This document shows positions 9,670-19,542 of a stretch of DNA of 64,000 nt, piece after piece (positions within the stretch are counted from its first letter, which is position 1; every line of letters starts with the position of its first letter). Position numbers and translations under genes: made by a program. The stretch is from the NCBI RefSeq assembly GCF_013408655.1, contig NZ_JACCBP010000001.1, positions 1,364,001-1,428,000 of the forward strand. Reading direction: 5' to 3'. Source of the stretch: Pigmentiphaga litoralis (GTDB lineage: Bacteria > Pseudomonadota > Gammaproteobacteria > Burkholderiales > Burkholderiaceae_B). Under the pieces are notes generated by a model. It was given only the letters and a program-made list of their open reading frames with translations, was not told the DNA's origin and made no database searches.

Positions 9670-10911
9670 ATGTCCCGCCTGCCCTCCGAACTCGAAATCA
9701 ACGCCGCCCTGGCCCACCGCCGGCGGCTGCAGGCCGTGCGTCTGACCGGGATGCTGGATAGTCCCAAAGACGAGCGATTCGATCGCCTGACCCGCCTGGC
9801 GGCCAAGCTGATCGACGTCCCCGCCACCTTCATCTCGTTCATCGACGAGGACCGCGACTTCTATAAAAGCAGCTATTGGGCGCACCCGCCTCAGCACGAC
9901 GTACGCGAGGTCGAAGGACGCACCTTCTGCCATTACGGCCTGGTGTCGGCCGGTCCGCTGGTCGTCGACAACGTGGTGGACCACCCCGAATTCCAGGCCA
10001 TTCCGCTGATCGATGTGCTGGGCGTGCGCGCCTATCTGGGCGTGCCGCTGATCACGGACGACGGCATGCACCTGGGCAGCTTCTGCGCGATCGACATGCG
10101 CGCCCGGCACTGGACGGAACGCGATATCGAGATCCTGAGCGAACTCGCGCATTCCACCTTGCGCGAAATCAAGCTGCAGCAGGCGCTGGAAGACGTGGCG
10201 CGCAACCTGGAAGCCGCCAAGGAAGCCGTGCGCAAACATGAAGAACTGGTGGCCACCATCGCGCACGACCTGCTCGGGCCGCTGCAGGTGGTGACCTTTT
10301 CCGCCGAATCCCTGCTGCTGGGCGACCTGACGCCGGCGCAGCGCACGTCGCTGACACGCGTGTCCATCGCGGGCGACGGCATGGCCGACCGGCTCAAGAG
10401 CCTGACCGGCACCGCGTCGCGCAGCCTGTCCGGACTGGTATTGAAGGACGTGTCGGTCGACGATGTGCTGTCGCGCGCGACCAGCATGATGGCAGCGATT
10501 GCGGACCGCAAGCAGGTCCGGCTGGAATTCGAGGTGGAGGCCGGCCTGCCGCACATCCGGGTGGACCTGGCGCGGCTGCTGCGCATCCTGGGCGCCCTGA
10601 TCGGCAACGCGGTCAAGTTCGGCCCGGCCAATGCCACCGTGCGCATCACCGCGGAACGCCATTACGACATGATCTGCGTGTCGGTGATCGACCATGGCAT
10701 GGGCATTCCGGAAGACCAGCTGCCCCATCTCTTCGACCGGTTGCGGCAACCCGATTTCGATCAGTCGCAGGCGCCCGGTGTCGGCCTGGGTCTGGCGATT
10801 GCCAAGGAACTCGTGGAAGCGCACGGCGGCACGATCTCGGCCACCAGCACGCACGGCAAGGGCAGCACCTTCAGCTTCACGCTGCCTGTCGACAGCGACG
10901 ATCCGGGCTGA
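9670..10911 (+). CDS. GAF-domain sensor histidine kinase
   Basis: A soluble 413-residue kinase. A GAF domain (about residues 30-165, with TFISFIDEDRDFYKS, GRTFCHYG and AYLGVPLI) is followed by a coiled linker and a HisKA/HATPase core. The H-box is IAHDLLGPL with His199, the N-box is GNAVKFGP, G1 is DHGMGIPEDQ and G2 is GVGLGLAIAKELVEAHGG. No transmembrane segment is visible, so it senses a cytoplasmic signal. No response-regulator gene is adjacent, so the partner is unknown. Confidence 0.92.
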   Translation: MSRLPSELEINAALAHRRRLQAVRLTGMLDSPKDERFDRLTRLAAKLIDVPATFISFIDEDRDFYKSSYWAHPPQHDVREVEGRTFCHYGLVSAGPLVVDNVVDHPEFQAIPLIDVLGVRAYLGVPLITDDGMHLGSFCAIDMRARHWTERDIEILSELAHSTLREIKLQQALEDVARNLEAAKEAVRKHEELVATIAHDLLGPLQVVTFSAESLLLGDLTPAQRTSLTRVSIAGDGMADRLKSLTGTASRSLSGLVLKDVSVDDVLSRATSMMAAIADRKQVRLEFEVEAGLPHIRVDLARLLRILGALIGNAVKFGPANATVRITAERHYDMICVSVIDHGMGIPEDQLPHLFDRLRQPDFDQSQAPGVGLGLAIAKELVEAHGGTISATSTHGKGSTFSFTLPVDSDDPG

Positions 10912-10935
10912 AGCCGCTTCGCCGCCCAGGTGGCG

Positions 10936-11850
10936 CTAGGCCACTGCCCGTTTCGGCCACCACCGCTGCCCGAACTGGCTCACCAGCAGCCCCCCCAGCA
11001 CCGCCATCGTCCCGAGCCACTGCGCCGGCCCCAGTCGCTCGTCGAATACGATCGCAGCCGTGATCAGGCCCACGATCGGCACCAGCAACGAGAACGGCGC
11101 GATCCGGCTCGTGGGATGCCGCTTGAGCAGGCGCGCCCACAGGCTGTAGGCCGTCAACGTCGCCAGGCAGGCCAGGTAGGCGACCGCCGCAAACTCCTTC
11201 CATCCCGCGTTCGACAGCGCCGCCAACGTGTGCTCGGACCCTTCCAGCCAGAACGCCAGCAGGAAAAACGGCACGATCGGAACCAGGCTGCTCCACACGA
11301 TCAACGCGAACGAGTCGTAGACCGGCGCCGCGCGTCCGGTAAAGCGGATCACGACATTGGACAACGACCACATCAGCGCCGCGCCGACCGTCAGCAGGAA
11401 TCCCAGCAGCGTCATGTCGCCAGGCCGGCCGCCGGCCGACGTCGCGATACAGCCAAGGCCCACGGCAGCGATGGCCAGCCCGACCCACTGGCACGCATGC
11501 GGCCGTTCATGCAGCAGCACGCCCGCCAGGATCATCGTAAAGAAGGCCTGCGTCTGCAGCACCAGCGACGCCATGCCCGCGGGCATGCCGACGTTGATGG
11601 CGGTGAACATGAGTCCGAATTGGCCCAGCCCCTGCGTCAGGCCGTAGATCACCACAAAGCGCACCGGCACCTTGGGCGGCTTGATGAACAGCAGCAGCGG
11701 CAAGGACGCCATGCTGAATCGCAGCGCGCCCAGCAGCATGGGGCTCAGGCCCTGCACGCCAAACTTCATGACCACGAAGTTCAGCCCCCAGATTACGACC
11801 ACCAGCAAGGCGCACAGGTACTCGCTCAGCGTCAGTCCGGCGCGCGTCAT
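10936..11850 (-). CDS. EamA/DMT-family transporter
   Basis: About 304 residues with ten predicted membrane helices in two five-helix EamA repeats. The first begins LCALLVVVIWGLNFVVMKFG and the second FLLTVGAALMWSLSNVVI; both carry the characteristic Trp-Gly/Trp-Ser and Asn near the start of the repeat. The family exports amino acids or other metabolites; the substrate is unknown. The ATG at 11850 has a GAAGG ribosome site, so it is preferred to the distal 11901 start. It is convergent with the histidine kinase. Confidence 0.88.
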   Translation of the reverse strand: MTRAGLTLSEYLCALLVVVIWGLNFVVMKFGVQGLSPMLLGALRFSMASLPLLLFIKPPKVPVRFVVIYGLTQGLGQFGLMFTAINVGMPAGMASLVLQTQAFFTMILAGVLLHERPHACQWVGLAIAAVGLGCIATSAGGRPGDMTLLGFLLTVGAALMWSLSNVVIRFTGRAAPVYDSFALIVWSSLVPIVPFFLLAFWLEGSEHTLAALSNAGWKEFAAVAYLACLATLTAYSLWARLLKRHPTSRIAPFSLLVPIVGLITAAIVFDERLGPAQWLGTMAVLGGLLVSQFGQRWWPKRAVA

Positions 11851-12031
11851 GCCGCCGCCTTCGGTCGGTAGCACGCCGGTCTGCGGCAGGAACGAAGGCA
11901 AGACAGGGTCAGGAACATGGCGGACACGGATGGGCTGCGAGGACGCCCACTATATCGTCCCCCGGCCCGAGCCGCAGCCATGGCTGGCGTGACGCAGGTC
12001 CTGGCCCGGCCCGGACGCCTTCAAGCGTTGC

Positions 12032-12292
12032 CTAGGCCGCCTCTTTGGCGTCCCGCGCCTGCGGCCCGTTCTTCAGTACACCCCGGATATTCAGCGCCGC
12101 CAGGCTCACCTGCAGCACGATCAGCGCCCAGGCCGACGTGTGCAGCCCCCACACGATCCACAGTGCATTGCTGAGCAGGAACAGCCAGAAGCCCCAGTTG
12201 CGTTTGTGCTTGGACAACGAGGCCACCAGATAGGCCGCCAGCACGGAAACCACCATGGCAGGCCATTGCACCAAGTCGATCAGATCGTTCAT
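12032..12292 (-). CDS. Small three-helix membrane protein
   Basis: An 86-residue, strongly hydrophobic protein: MNDLIDLVQWPAMVVSVLAA, YLVASLSKHKRNWGFWLF, then LSNALWIVWGLHTSAWALIV. The Asn-Ala-Leu-Trp pattern recalls PQ-loop, SemiSWEET or YgjV-like small membrane proteins, but I cannot assign it to one. The start at 12292 is chosen because GGAAGGAAGG precedes it; an upstream ATG at 12310 lacks a ribosome site. It lies beyond the acnB terminator and reads in the same direction. Confidence 0.65.
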   Translation of the reverse strand: MNDLIDLVQWPAMVVSVLAAYLVASLSKHKRNWGFWLFLLSNALWIVWGLHTSAWALIVLQVSLAALNIRGVLKNGPQARDAKEAA

Positions 12293-12351
12293 CCAGCCTT
12301 CCTTCCCCATATCGTGATGACGGCTTCAAGCAAGCCGCATTCCCACGGGCG

Positions 12352-12385
12352 AAAAAAAACCGGGACACCCCTGAGGATGTCCCGG
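12352..12385 (-). terminator. Intrinsic terminator downstream of acnB
   Basis: Read on the minus strand, CCGGGACA and TGTCCCGG form an eight-base stem followed by an eight-T run. It lies 22 bases beyond the acnB stop. Confidence 0.92.
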
Positions 12386-12406
12386 CTTGTCAGAACCAGA
12401 CGGCTA

Positions 12407-14992
12407 TCAGGCCCTGACGGTATCCGCCACGTCCTTGAAGTCGGCGATCTGGTCGAAGTTCATGTAGCTGTAGATCGTCTTTTCATGGGCGCCCAGGATG
12501 CCGGTGCCTTCCATGTACTCTTCGCGGGTCGGGATACGGCCCAGACGCGAGCAGATGGCAGCCAGTTCGGCCGAACCCAGGTACACGAATGTGTTCTTGC
12601 CCAGGCGGTTCGGGAAGTTGCGCGTGCTGGTCGACATGACGGTCGCGCCTTCGCGCACCTGTGCCTGGTTACCCATGCACAGCGAGCAGCCCGGGGGTTC
12701 CATCCGCGCGCCGGCCGCGCCCAGGGTACCGTAGTGCCCTTCTTCGGTCAGTTGCTTCTGGTCCATCTTGGTCGGTGGAGCGACCCACAGCTTGACCGGA
12801 ATGTCGCGCTTGCCTTCAAGCAGCTTGGACGCGGCGCGGAAGTGACCGATGTTGGTCATGCAGCTGCCGATGAACACTTCGTCGATCTTGGAGCCGGCGA
12901 CTTCCGACAGCGTCTTCACGTCGTCAGGGTCGTTCGGGCAGGCCACCAGCGGCTCGTGCACGTCGGCCAGATCGATCTCGATCACGGCAGCGTACTCGGC
13001 GTCGGGGTCGGCCTTCATCAGCTTGGGATCGGCCAGCCAGGCTTCCATCGCGGCGATCCGGCGGGCGATCGAACGCTTGTCGTCGTAGCCGTTGGCGATC
13101 ATCCACTTCAACAGCGTGATGTTGCTGTTGATGTATTCGATGATCGGTTCCTTGTTCAGGTGCACCGTGCAACCGGCGGCCGAACGTTCCGCGGACGCGT
13201 CCGACAGTTCGAACGCCTGTTCGACCTTCAGGTCGGGCAAGCCTTCGATTTCCAGGATGCGGCCCGAGAAGATGTTCTTCTTGTTCGACTTGTCGACGGT
13301 CAGCAGACCGGCCTTGATGGCGTAGTAAGGAATCGCGCTGACCAGGTCACGCAGGGTGACGCCAGGCTGCAGCTTGCCCTTGAAACGGACCAGGACCGAT
13401 TCCGGCATGTCGAGCGGCATGACGCCGGTCGCGGCCGCGAAAGCCACCAGGCCCGAGCCTGCCGGGAAGCTGATGCCGATCGGGAAACGGGTGTGCGAGT
13501 CGCCGCCGGTGCCCACGGTATCGGGCAGCAGCATGCGGTTCAGCCACGAGTGGATCACGCCGTCGCCAGGACGCAGCGAAATGCCGCCACGGTTGCTCAT
13601 GAAAGCGGGCAGGCTGTGGTGCGTCTTCACGTCCACGGGCTTCGGGTAGGCCGAAGTGTGGCAGAACGACTGCATGACCAGGTCGGACGAGAAGCCCAGG
13701 CAAGCCAGGTCCTTCAGTTCGTCGCGGGTCATGGGGCCGGTGGTGTCCTGGCTGCCGACCGACGTCATCAGCGGTTCGCAGTAGGTACCTGGACGCACGC
13801 CCTTGCCTTCGGGCATGCCGACCGCGCGGCCGACCATCTTCTGGGCCAGCGTGTAGCCCTTGCCGGTGTCGGCAGGCTCGGTAGGCAGGCGGAACAGGGT
13901 CGATGCGGGCAGGCCCAGGGCTTCACGCGCCTTGGCGGTCAGGCCACGGCCCACGATCAGCGGAATGCGGCCACCGGCGCGCACTTCGTCGAACAGGACG
14001 TCGGACTTCATCGAGAATTCGGCGATGACTTCGCCGTTCTTGAGCGCCTTGCCTTCGTACGGACGCAGTTCGACCACGTCGCCCATGTCCATCTTGGACA
14101 CGTCGAGTTCGATCGGCAGCGCGCCGGCATCTTCCATCGTGTTGTAGAAGATCGGGGCAATCTTGCTGCCCAGACAGACGCCGCCGAAACGCTTGTTCGG
14201 AACGAAAGGAATGTCTTCACCGGTGAACCACAGCACCGAGTTGGTCGCCGACTTGCGCGACGAACCCGTGCCGACCACGTCACCCACGTAGGCAACCAGG
14301 TTGCCACGGGCGCGCATGTCTTGCAGGAACTTGATCGGGCCGATCTTGCCAGCTTCCTGCGGCTCGATGCCCGGACGCGGGTTCTTCAGCATCGCCAGGG
14401 CGTGCAGCGGGATGTCCGGACGGCTCCACGCGTCAGGCGCGGGCGACAGGTCGTCGGTGTTGGTTTCGCCCGTGACCTTGAACACGGTCACGGTCAGGCT
14501 TTCGGGGACTTCGGGGCGGCTGGTGAACCATTCGCCGTCGGCCCAGCTTTGCAGCACGGCCTTGGCGTTGGCGTTGCCCTGGTCGGCTTTTTCCTTCACG
14601 TCGTGGAAGGCGTCGAACATCAACAGGGTCTTTTTCAGGCCTTCGGCGGCAATGGCGCCAACCGAGGAGTCGTCCAGCAGTTCGACCAGCGGGCCAATGT
14701 TGTAGCCGCCCAGCATGGTGCCAAGCAGTTCAGTGGCTTTGGCGCGGTCGATGAGCGGACAAGCTTCGGAGCCCAGGGCCACGGCGGCCAGGTACGATGC
14801 CTTGACCTTGGCGGCGTCATCGACGCCGGCCGGCACGCGGTGCGTGAGCAGGTCGACCAGGTATTCACCCTCGCCTGCGAGCGGCTGCTTGAGCAGCTCG
14901 ATCAGGTCGGCGGTTTGTTGTGCCGACAGAGGCAGCGGTGGAATACCGAGTGCAGCGCGCTCGGCAACGTGTTGGCGATAGGATTCAAGCAT
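12407..14992 (-). CDS. acnB: Aconitate hydratase B
   Basis: A bifunctional aconitase / 2-methylisocitrate dehydratase of the TCA and methylcitrate cycles, cytosolic, with one 4Fe-4S cluster. The 861-residue product matches the AcnB length (E. coli 865). It has the AcnB-specific HEAT-like N-terminal domain before the swivel domain ([12 protein letters not shown]), the [15 protein letters not shown] block, and the cluster cysteines in [10 protein letters not shown] and GCSLCMGNQ. The start at 14992 ([14 protein letters not shown]) matches the family; the longer frame to 15088 runs into the promoter palindrome. It is a single-gene unit with its own terminator. Confidence 0.97.
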   Translation of the reverse strand: MLESYRQHVAERAALGIPPLPLSAQQTADLIELLKQPLAGEGEYLVDLLTHRVPAGVDDAAKVKASYLAAVALGSEACPLIDRAKATELLGTMLGGYNIGPLVELLDDSSVGAIAAEGLKKTLLMFDAFHDVKEKADQGNANAKAVLQSWADGEWFTSRPEVPESLTVTVFKVTGETNTDDLSPAPDAWSRPDIPLHALAMLKNPRPGIEPQEAGKIGPIKFLQDMRARGNLVAYVGDVVGTGSSRKSATNSVLWFTGEDIPFVPNKRFGGVCLGSKIAPIFYNTMEDAGALPIELDVSKMDMGDVVELRPYEGKALKNGEVIAEFSMKSDVLFDEVRAGGRIPLIVGRGLTAKAREALGLPASTLFRLPTEPADTGKGYTLAQKMVGRAVGMPEGKGVRPGTYCEPLMTSVGSQDTTGPMTRDELKDLACLGFSSDLVMQSFCHTSAYPKPVDVKTHHSLPAFMSNRGGISLRPGDGVIHSWLNRMLLPDTVGTGGDSHTRFPIGISFPAGSGLVAFAAATGVMPLDMPESVLVRFKGKLQPGVTLRDLVSAIPYYAIKAGLLTVDKSNKKNIFSGRILEIEGLPDLKVEQAFELSDASAERSAAGCTVHLNKEPIIEYINSNITLLKWMIANGYDDKRSIARRIAAMEAWLADPKLMKADPDAEYAAVIEIDLADVHEPLVACPNDPDDVKTLSEVAGSKIDEVFIGSCMTNIGHFRAASKLLEGKRDIPVKLWVAPPTKMDQKQLTEEGHYGTLGAAGARMEPPGCSLCMGNQAQVREGATVMSTSTRNFPNRLGKNTFVYLGSAELAAICSRLGRIPTREEYMEGTGILGAHEKTIYSYMNFDQIADFKDVADTVRA

Positions 14993-15065
14993 GACCGGGT
15001 CCCGTAGTGTGAGGGAATAGGAACGAACCCGGGAATTGTAGACCCACCCGCCGGAATGATCAAAC

Positions 15066-15090
15066 GTCTTATATCTTATATAAGACATAA
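15066..15090. promoter_or_regulatory. Nested palindromic operator upstream of acnB
   Basis: GTCTTATAT-CTT-ATATAAGAC (15066-15086) is a perfect 9-3-9 inverted repeat. It contains a second perfect palindrome CTTATATAAG (15075-15084) and is followed by a further partial copy, ATAAGG. It lies 74 bases before the acnB ATG. ATAAGAC-type palindromes upstream of TCA-cycle genes in betaproteobacteria are, as I recall, GntR-family operators; the regulator here is inferred. Confidence 0.7.
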
Positions 15091-15113
15091 GGGGTATCCC
15101 GGGCGTCTGGCCC

Positions 15114-17426
15114 CTACCCGATCACACTCCGGATCCGTCCCCCCAGCGGCAGATCACGCAGCCGCCTGCCGGTCGCATCAGCGATCGCATTGTTCAAGGC
15201 GGCCCCCGCCGGACCCTGCGCGGCTTCGCCTGCCCCCAGGAAGGGCATGCCGGGCCGGTCGATGATCTGCACGTCCACCTTGGCGGGCAGCGCCGAAAAG
15301 CGCAGGATCGGATAGGTGCTCCAGTCATAGCTGCGGATCCGCTTCGTGTCGTGCGCGACCTGTTCGAACAGCGTCCAACTGAAGGACTGGATGATCCCGC
15401 CCTCGATCTGATTGCGTACGCCATCCGGATTGACCACCTGGCCGCTGTCCACCGCGGCCGACACTCGCGCGATCCGGACGATGCCGGTGTCGCGGTCGAT
15501 CTCGATTTCCACCGCCATGGCCAGATAGCTCATCAGATTTTTATATTGCGCGAACGCAAAACCGACGCCCGTCCCCGGCGGCCGGGCCGGCCCCTGCTGC
15601 GGTGCGGATCCCTGCTGCAGTGCGGATCCCTGCGGTGCGGATCCCGCTTTCCGCGGCGTCCAGCCAAAGTTGTGGGCCGCCAGTTCCACCACGGCGCGGG
15701 CGCGCGGGTTCGACAGGTGGCGCAGCCGGAATTCGACAGGATCGGCTTGGGCGGCCACGGCCAGTTCGTCCATGAAGCTTTCGATGGTGAACGCATTCAT
15801 GTACGCGCCGAGGCCGCGCATGGCGGACACCCGGATCGGCATGTCGGGCAGGAAGTGGTGCTGCACCTTCAGATTGGGCAGGTCATACAGCGGGATGCTG
15901 TTGCGGTCGCCGCCGCCTTCGGGCATCGGAATCGGCTTGGGCGGCGCGGGCGTGAATGGCTTGGCCAAGGACACGGCCGACATGAAGCGCCCGGCATTCT
16001 CGATCCGCTGATTGTGCGAATTGCTCCAGAGCTCGTACTGCCAGTCGACGATCTTGCCGGACGCATCGAGCGATGCCCGCACGTCGGTGATCATGGCCGG
16101 GTTGTAGGGCTCCCACGTGTGTTCCTGCTCCCGCATCCACTGCAGGCGGATCGGTGTGCCTGGCAGGGCGCGCGCCACCAGCGCCGCATCGGCGGCCGCG
16201 TCGTCCGCGGCGTTGTGGCCATAGCAGCCCGACCCTTCGGTATGGATGCACCGGATGTCGGCGGCGTTCATTCCCAGCAGTTCGGCCAGGCCGCCCCGCA
16301 AGGGAAACACGCCCTGCGAATGCGTCCATACCGTCAGCTTGCCCTGGTCCAGATGCGCCACCGCGCACGATGGGCCGATGGATCCGTGCATCAGATAGGG
16401 TTTGGTGTAGCGCGCCTTGAGCGTTTGCGCAGGCGCCGGCGTCGCGGTGTGCGTATCGGCCACTGGGATTTCGGTGCGGGGCAAGGACAGCAGGGTCGCG
16501 TTGACCTGATCCGGCGATGGCAACACGGCCACTTCGTCCCAGGTGCTTGCGGCATACAGCGCCCGCATGGCCTGGATCGCCTGCCATTCGTCCTTGGCGA
16601 CCACGGCCAGGAAGCTGCCGTCCTGCACCACCTTCACGACGCCCGGCATGGCCTCGACCGCGCCGCGATCCACCTTGACCAGACGTGCGCCATACGACGG
16701 CGGGCGGACGATGCGGGCGTGCATCATGCCCGGCAACCGCATGTCCTGGACATAGGCGATGCCGCCGGTGACCTTAGCCGGAATGTCGACGCGGGGCAGC
16801 GACGTGCCGATCACCTTGTGCGCCTTCGGGTCAATCAGCGGCGACTGCATCGTGGCTTTCTGATGCAGGTCCGCGCCGGCCACTGCGTCACCAAAGGTCA
16901 ACGTGCGGCCATCGGGCGCCCGGATCTGGCCGTTCTGGATCGCCAACGTATCCGCCGCGACGCCCAGGTGTTGCGCGGCGGCCTGCAGCAACAGCCCGCG
17001 TACCTGCGCCGACGCATGCAGGATCGCGGTACCGCTGTCGGCTGTCGAATGGCTGCCGGCGGTGTAGCCCTCGTTGGGCGTCAGGCCCGTGTCCGCGGTC
17101 ACCAGGTGGATGGCAGCGGGCGCCACCTGCAGTTGCTCGGCCGCGATCTGGATAAAGGCGGTGCGAATGCCGGTGCCCAGTTCGGCTTTCCCGGTGTTGA
17201 CGGTGATGCGGCCCGACGCGTCGATGCGCACCCAGGCGTCCAGCATAGGTTCGGTCGACAGGTTGCCGGGCAGCTTGTCCGCGCCCGCGGCCGGCCCGGG
17301 TGTGGCAGCCTCGGTGCTTTGCGCCAAGGCGCGGACGGCGGGCAGCAAGCTGAAGCTGACCGTGAGCGACCCGGCGGCCAGGAACAGGCGGCGTCCGGTG
17401 TTGATGGAGCTGTCAGGCGGCGTCAT
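15114..17426 (-). CDS. Molybdenum hydroxylase large (Mo-cofactor) subunit, nicotinate/isoquinoline dehydrogenase type
   Basis: A 770-residue catalytic subunit of a xanthine-oxidase-family hydroxylase. The N-terminus carries a twin-arginine-like signal ([11 protein letters not shown] plus hydrophobic stretch), implying an exported enzyme as in isoquinoline 1-oxidoreductase. The Mo-domain landmarks are intact: [13 protein letters not shown] near residue 100, [32 protein letters not shown], and the catalytic Glu734 in [11 protein letters not shown]. It overlaps the 2Fe-2S subunit gene by 14 bases and is the last gene of a three-gene operon. Similar three-subunit enzymes include Comamonas nicotinate dehydrogenase; the real substrate is unknown. 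Repetitive [14 protein letters not shown] sequence near residue 620 is low complexity. Confidence 0.88.
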   Translation of the reverse strand: MTPPDSSINTGRRLFLAAGSLTVSFSLLPAVRALAQSTEAATPGPAAGADKLPGNLSTEPMLDAWVRIDASGRITVNTGKAELGTGIRTAFIQIAAEQLQVAPAAIHLVTADTGLTPNEGYTAGSHSTADSGTAILHASAQVRGLLLQAAAQHLGVAADTLAIQNGQIRAPDGRTLTFGDAVAGADLHQKATMQSPLIDPKAHKVIGTSLPRVDIPAKVTGGIAYVQDMRLPGMMHARIVRPPSYGARLVKVDRGAVEAMPGVVKVVQDGSFLAVVAKDEWQAIQAMRALYAASTWDEVAVLPSPDQVNATLLSLPRTEIPVADTHTATPAPAQTLKARYTKPYLMHGSIGPSCAVAHLDQGKLTVWTHSQGVFPLRGGLAELLGMNAADIRCIHTEGSGCYGHNAADDAAADAALVARALPGTPIRLQWMREQEHTWEPYNPAMITDVRASLDASGKIVDWQYELWSNSHNQRIENAGRFMSAVSLAKPFTPAPPKPIPMPEGGGDRNSIPLYDLPNLKVQHHFLPDMPIRVSAMRGLGAYMNAFTIESFMDELAVAAQADPVEFRLRHLSNPRARAVVELAAHNFGWTPRKAGSAPQGSALQQGSAPQQGPARPPGTGVGFAFAQYKNLMSYLAMAVEIEIDRDTGIVRIARVSAAVDSGQVVNPDGVRNQIEGGIIQSFSWTLFEQVAHDTKRIRSYDWSTYPILRFSALPAKVDVQIIDRPGMPFLGAGEAAQGPAGAALNNAIADATGRRLRDLPLGGRIRSVIG

Positions 17427-17907
17427 CGACAGCCTCCCCGGCGTGCGCGATCGGAGTCGCGGCGGCCGCGGCGACGATCGCCGCCACGATCCGCATATGC
17501 GTGCCGCAGCGGCACAGATTGGGTTCGAGTTCGGCGCGGATCTGCGCTTCGGTCGCGCCCGGCGTGCGATCGAGCAAGGCTTGCGCGCGCATGATCATCC
17601 CGGCAATGCAATAGCCACACTGCGCGGCCTGCTTGTCCATGAAGCCTTTCTGCAGGCGGCCCGGTTTTTCCGCCGTGCCCAGCCCTTCGATGGTCCGCAC
17701 CTTCCGATCGCCCACCGCGCCAGACGGCAACAGGCAGGACACCACGGCGGTGTCGCCCACGATCACGGTACAGGCGCCGCACTGGCCCAGGCCGCAGCCA
17801 TACTTGGCGCCATTGAGCGACAGATGATTGCGCAGCGCATACAGCAGCGGCATGGCCGGATCGATGTCCAGGGTATGCGCCACCCCATTCACATTGAGCG
17901 TGATCAT
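17413..17907 (-). CDS. Molybdenum hydroxylase small subunit, two 2Fe-2S clusters
   Basis: A 164-residue electron-transfer subunit. A plant-type 2Fe-2S domain has GCGLGQCGACTV and a further Cys in VSCLLP; the alpha-helical second-cluster domain has AAQCGYCIAGMIM and NLCRCGTHMRI. It passes electrons from the Mo subunit to the cytochrome. The start at 17907 is chosen because its ATG overlaps the stop of the cytochrome gene in an ATGA arrangement, indicating translational coupling. It is about 40 % identical by eye to the NicA-like protein at 34950. Confidence 0.93.
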   Translation of the reverse strand: MITLNVNGVAHTLDIDPAMPLLYALRNHLSLNGAKYGCGLGQCGACTVIVGDTAVVSCLLPSGAVGDRKVRTIEGLGTAEKPGRLQKGFMDKQAAQCGYCIAGMIMRAQALLDRTPGATEAQIRAELEPNLCRCGTHMRIVAAIVAAAAATPIAHAGEAVDDAA

Positions 17908-19427
17908 TTTTTTTCGTTCTCCTTGCGCATCGTGGTCAGCATGCTGGCCGCGTCGGCCCACGCGGGCCGCACGGCTACCTGAACGCGCAGGTAGGCCGCC
18001 ACGTCCACGATCTGGTCATCGGTCAGCAGGTCGGCATACGAGGGCATGTAATGCGCCGACGTCGACCCTTGCCAGGGGTTGCCTTCCAGGATCATGCGCA
18101 GGGCATTGCGCGGGGTACCGGCCAGCACGTTGCTACTGTCCGCCAGGGACGGCCGCCCGCCGATCGTCATCATCGGGGCCGCCGTGCCGTGGCAGCCTGC
18201 GCAGGTCGACGCGAACAGCACGGCGCCGCGGGACACGCGTTCCTGCTCAGGGCCGGAGGCGGCCCGCAGCTGGGCAGCGTTGACGAGTACCGGGTCGCTG
18301 ACGAGTGTCGGGTCGCTAACGAGTGTCGGGTCGCTGACGGGTGCGGGGTTGCGCACCGGTGCAGGATTGCTCACGGGTGCAGGGTCGTTGCCTTGCCGGC
18401 CGGCCGGACTGACGTCGTTGGCCGGCCCGGACAAGGACAGCAGATAGGTCGCCATCGCCGCCACATCCGACTCGGGCGCCTCTGCCAGATGCTGCGTGAC
18501 CGGCCGCATCGGGCCCGACGCGGCGCCATGCTCGCTGGCCACGCCGGTACGCAAGTACGACACCAGTTGCGCCTTGGTCCAGGGCCGCTCGCCGGCAGCC
18601 AGCGCATTGAGCGGCGGCGCCTGCCATCCGTCGATCACCCCGCCCTCAAAGGCCTTGCCTCGCGCTTCGGCGCCCACGATATTCATGGGCGTGTGACAGG
18701 ACTGGCAGTGCCCCGCGCCTTCAACCAGATAGCGGCCCAATCGCCATTCGGATGAAGCGCTGGACGAAGCACTGGAGGAAGCGCCGGGGGACGCACTGGA
18801 CGAAGCGCTGACCGAAGCGCTCGCCGACGCACTGGCGGACGCACCGGCAGGCGCGTCGGGCAGCGGCCCCTTGTCCAGGAACAGCAGGTTCCATCCCGCA
18901 ACCAGCGGCCGGAAGTTCAACGGGAAGACCAGGGCGTTGGGCACCGGGGGCGCATCCACCGGCGTGCGCGACATCAGATACTGATAGGCCGCGGCAATAT
19001 CCTCGTCGTGCATGCGCGTGAAGTGCACGTACGGAAACGCGGGATACAACAAGTGTCCATCGCGCGAGACACCTTCCCGCATGGCGCGCGTAAAGGCGTC
19101 CAGCGACCAGGCGCCAATACCGGTGTCTACGTCAGGCGTGATGTTGGTGCTGTGGATCGTGCCGAACGGCGTGTCCATCGGCAGGCCGCCGGCGTAGGGC
19201 TTGCCGCCCTTGGCGGTGTGGCAATACAAACAGTCGCCCTGCGACATGACGCGCAGGCCGGCTGCCAGCACGGCCGGATCGGTCTCAAGGCGGGCCGCGG
19301 ATCCACGGCCGCCCGCATCGTCACCCTTCACCGGATCGATGGCAGGCTGCCAGGCGTAGGCCAGCCCGCCCAGACAGGCCACGACCACGACAGCGGCCAC
19401 GCCTGCCACGATGCTTCTTTTTCTCAT
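17904..19427 (-). CDS. Triheme c-type cytochrome subunit of the molybdenum hydroxylase
   Basis: A protein of about 507 residues with an uncleaved anchor or signal helix at the N-terminus (RSIVAGVAAVVVVACLGGLA). Three CXXCH heme sites are seen: CLYCH, CQSCH and CAGCH. The conserved NITPDVDTGIGAWS and LLYPAFPYVHFTRM blocks are typical of the adaptors that carry electrons from periplasmic dehydrogenases to the respiratory chain. It is the promoter-proximal gene of the cytochrome / small / large operon. Two linkers are low complexity: an Ala-Ser tetrapeptide array and a Pro-Val-Ser-Asn/Asp hexapeptide array, each encoded by a DNA tandem repeat listed separately. Confidence 0.9.
   Translation of the reverse strand: MRKRSIVAGVAAVVVVACLGGLAYAWQPAIDPVKGDDAGGRGSAARLETDPAVLAAGLRVMSQGDCLYCHTAKGGKPYAGGLPMDTPFGTIHSTNITPDVDTGIGAWSLDAFTRAMREGVSRDGHLLYPAFPYVHFTRMHDEDIAAAYQYLMSRTPVDAPPVPNALVFPLNFRPLVAGWNLLFLDKGPLPDAPAGASASASASASVSASSSASPGASSSASSSASSEWRLGRYLVEGAGHCQSCHTPMNIVGAEARGKAFEGGVIDGWQAPPLNALAAGERPWTKAQLVSYLRTGVASEHGAASGPMRPVTQHLAEAPESDVAAMATYLLSLSGPANDVSPAGRQGNDPAPVSNPAPVRNPAPVSDPTLVSDPTLVSDPVLVNAAQLRAASGPEQERVSRGAVLFASTCAGCHGTAAPMMTIGGRPSLADSSNVLAGTPRNALRMILEGNPWQGSTSAHYMPSYADLLTDDQIVDVAAYLRVQVAVRPAWADAASMLTTMRKENEKK
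18283..18390. repeat. 18-bp in-frame tandem repeat, six copies
   Basis: Unit ACGAGTGTCGGGTCGCTG, with increasing divergence toward 18390. It encodes PAPVSN/PTLVSD-like hexapeptides between heme domains two and three of the cytochrome. Confidence 0.9.
18754..18849. repeat. 12-bp in-frame tandem repeat, eight copies
   Basis: Unit GAAGCGCTGGAC and variants (GACGCACTGGCG). It encodes an Ala-Ser tetrapeptide linker between heme domains one and two of the cytochrome. Confidence 0.9.
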
Positions 19428-19506
19428 TGAGTGTCCCCCGCATACCGGCATGCGTTGCGGGGCTTACTCTACTGCGGGCAACTTACAGTACGCTGAGCAT
19501 CTGGCG

Positions 19507-19530
19507 CTGGACACGTTGGAGTGTGTCCAG
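19507..19530. other. Perfect inverted repeat upstream of the cytochrome operon
   Basis: CTGGACAC-N8-GTGTCCAG, an eight-base perfect stem in the 115-base gap between the HutG-like gene stop and the cytochrome start. No T-run follows on either strand, so an operator or RNA hairpin is more likely than a terminator. Confidence 0.55.
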
Positions 19531-19542
19531 TTGTTCCGCCCA

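Noticed and set aside
12140..15007. 955-codon open frame antisense to acnB
   Set aside because: It is a GC-skew shadow of acnB. The translation is His/Arg/Gln-rich without domains, and acnB on the other strand is unmistakable.
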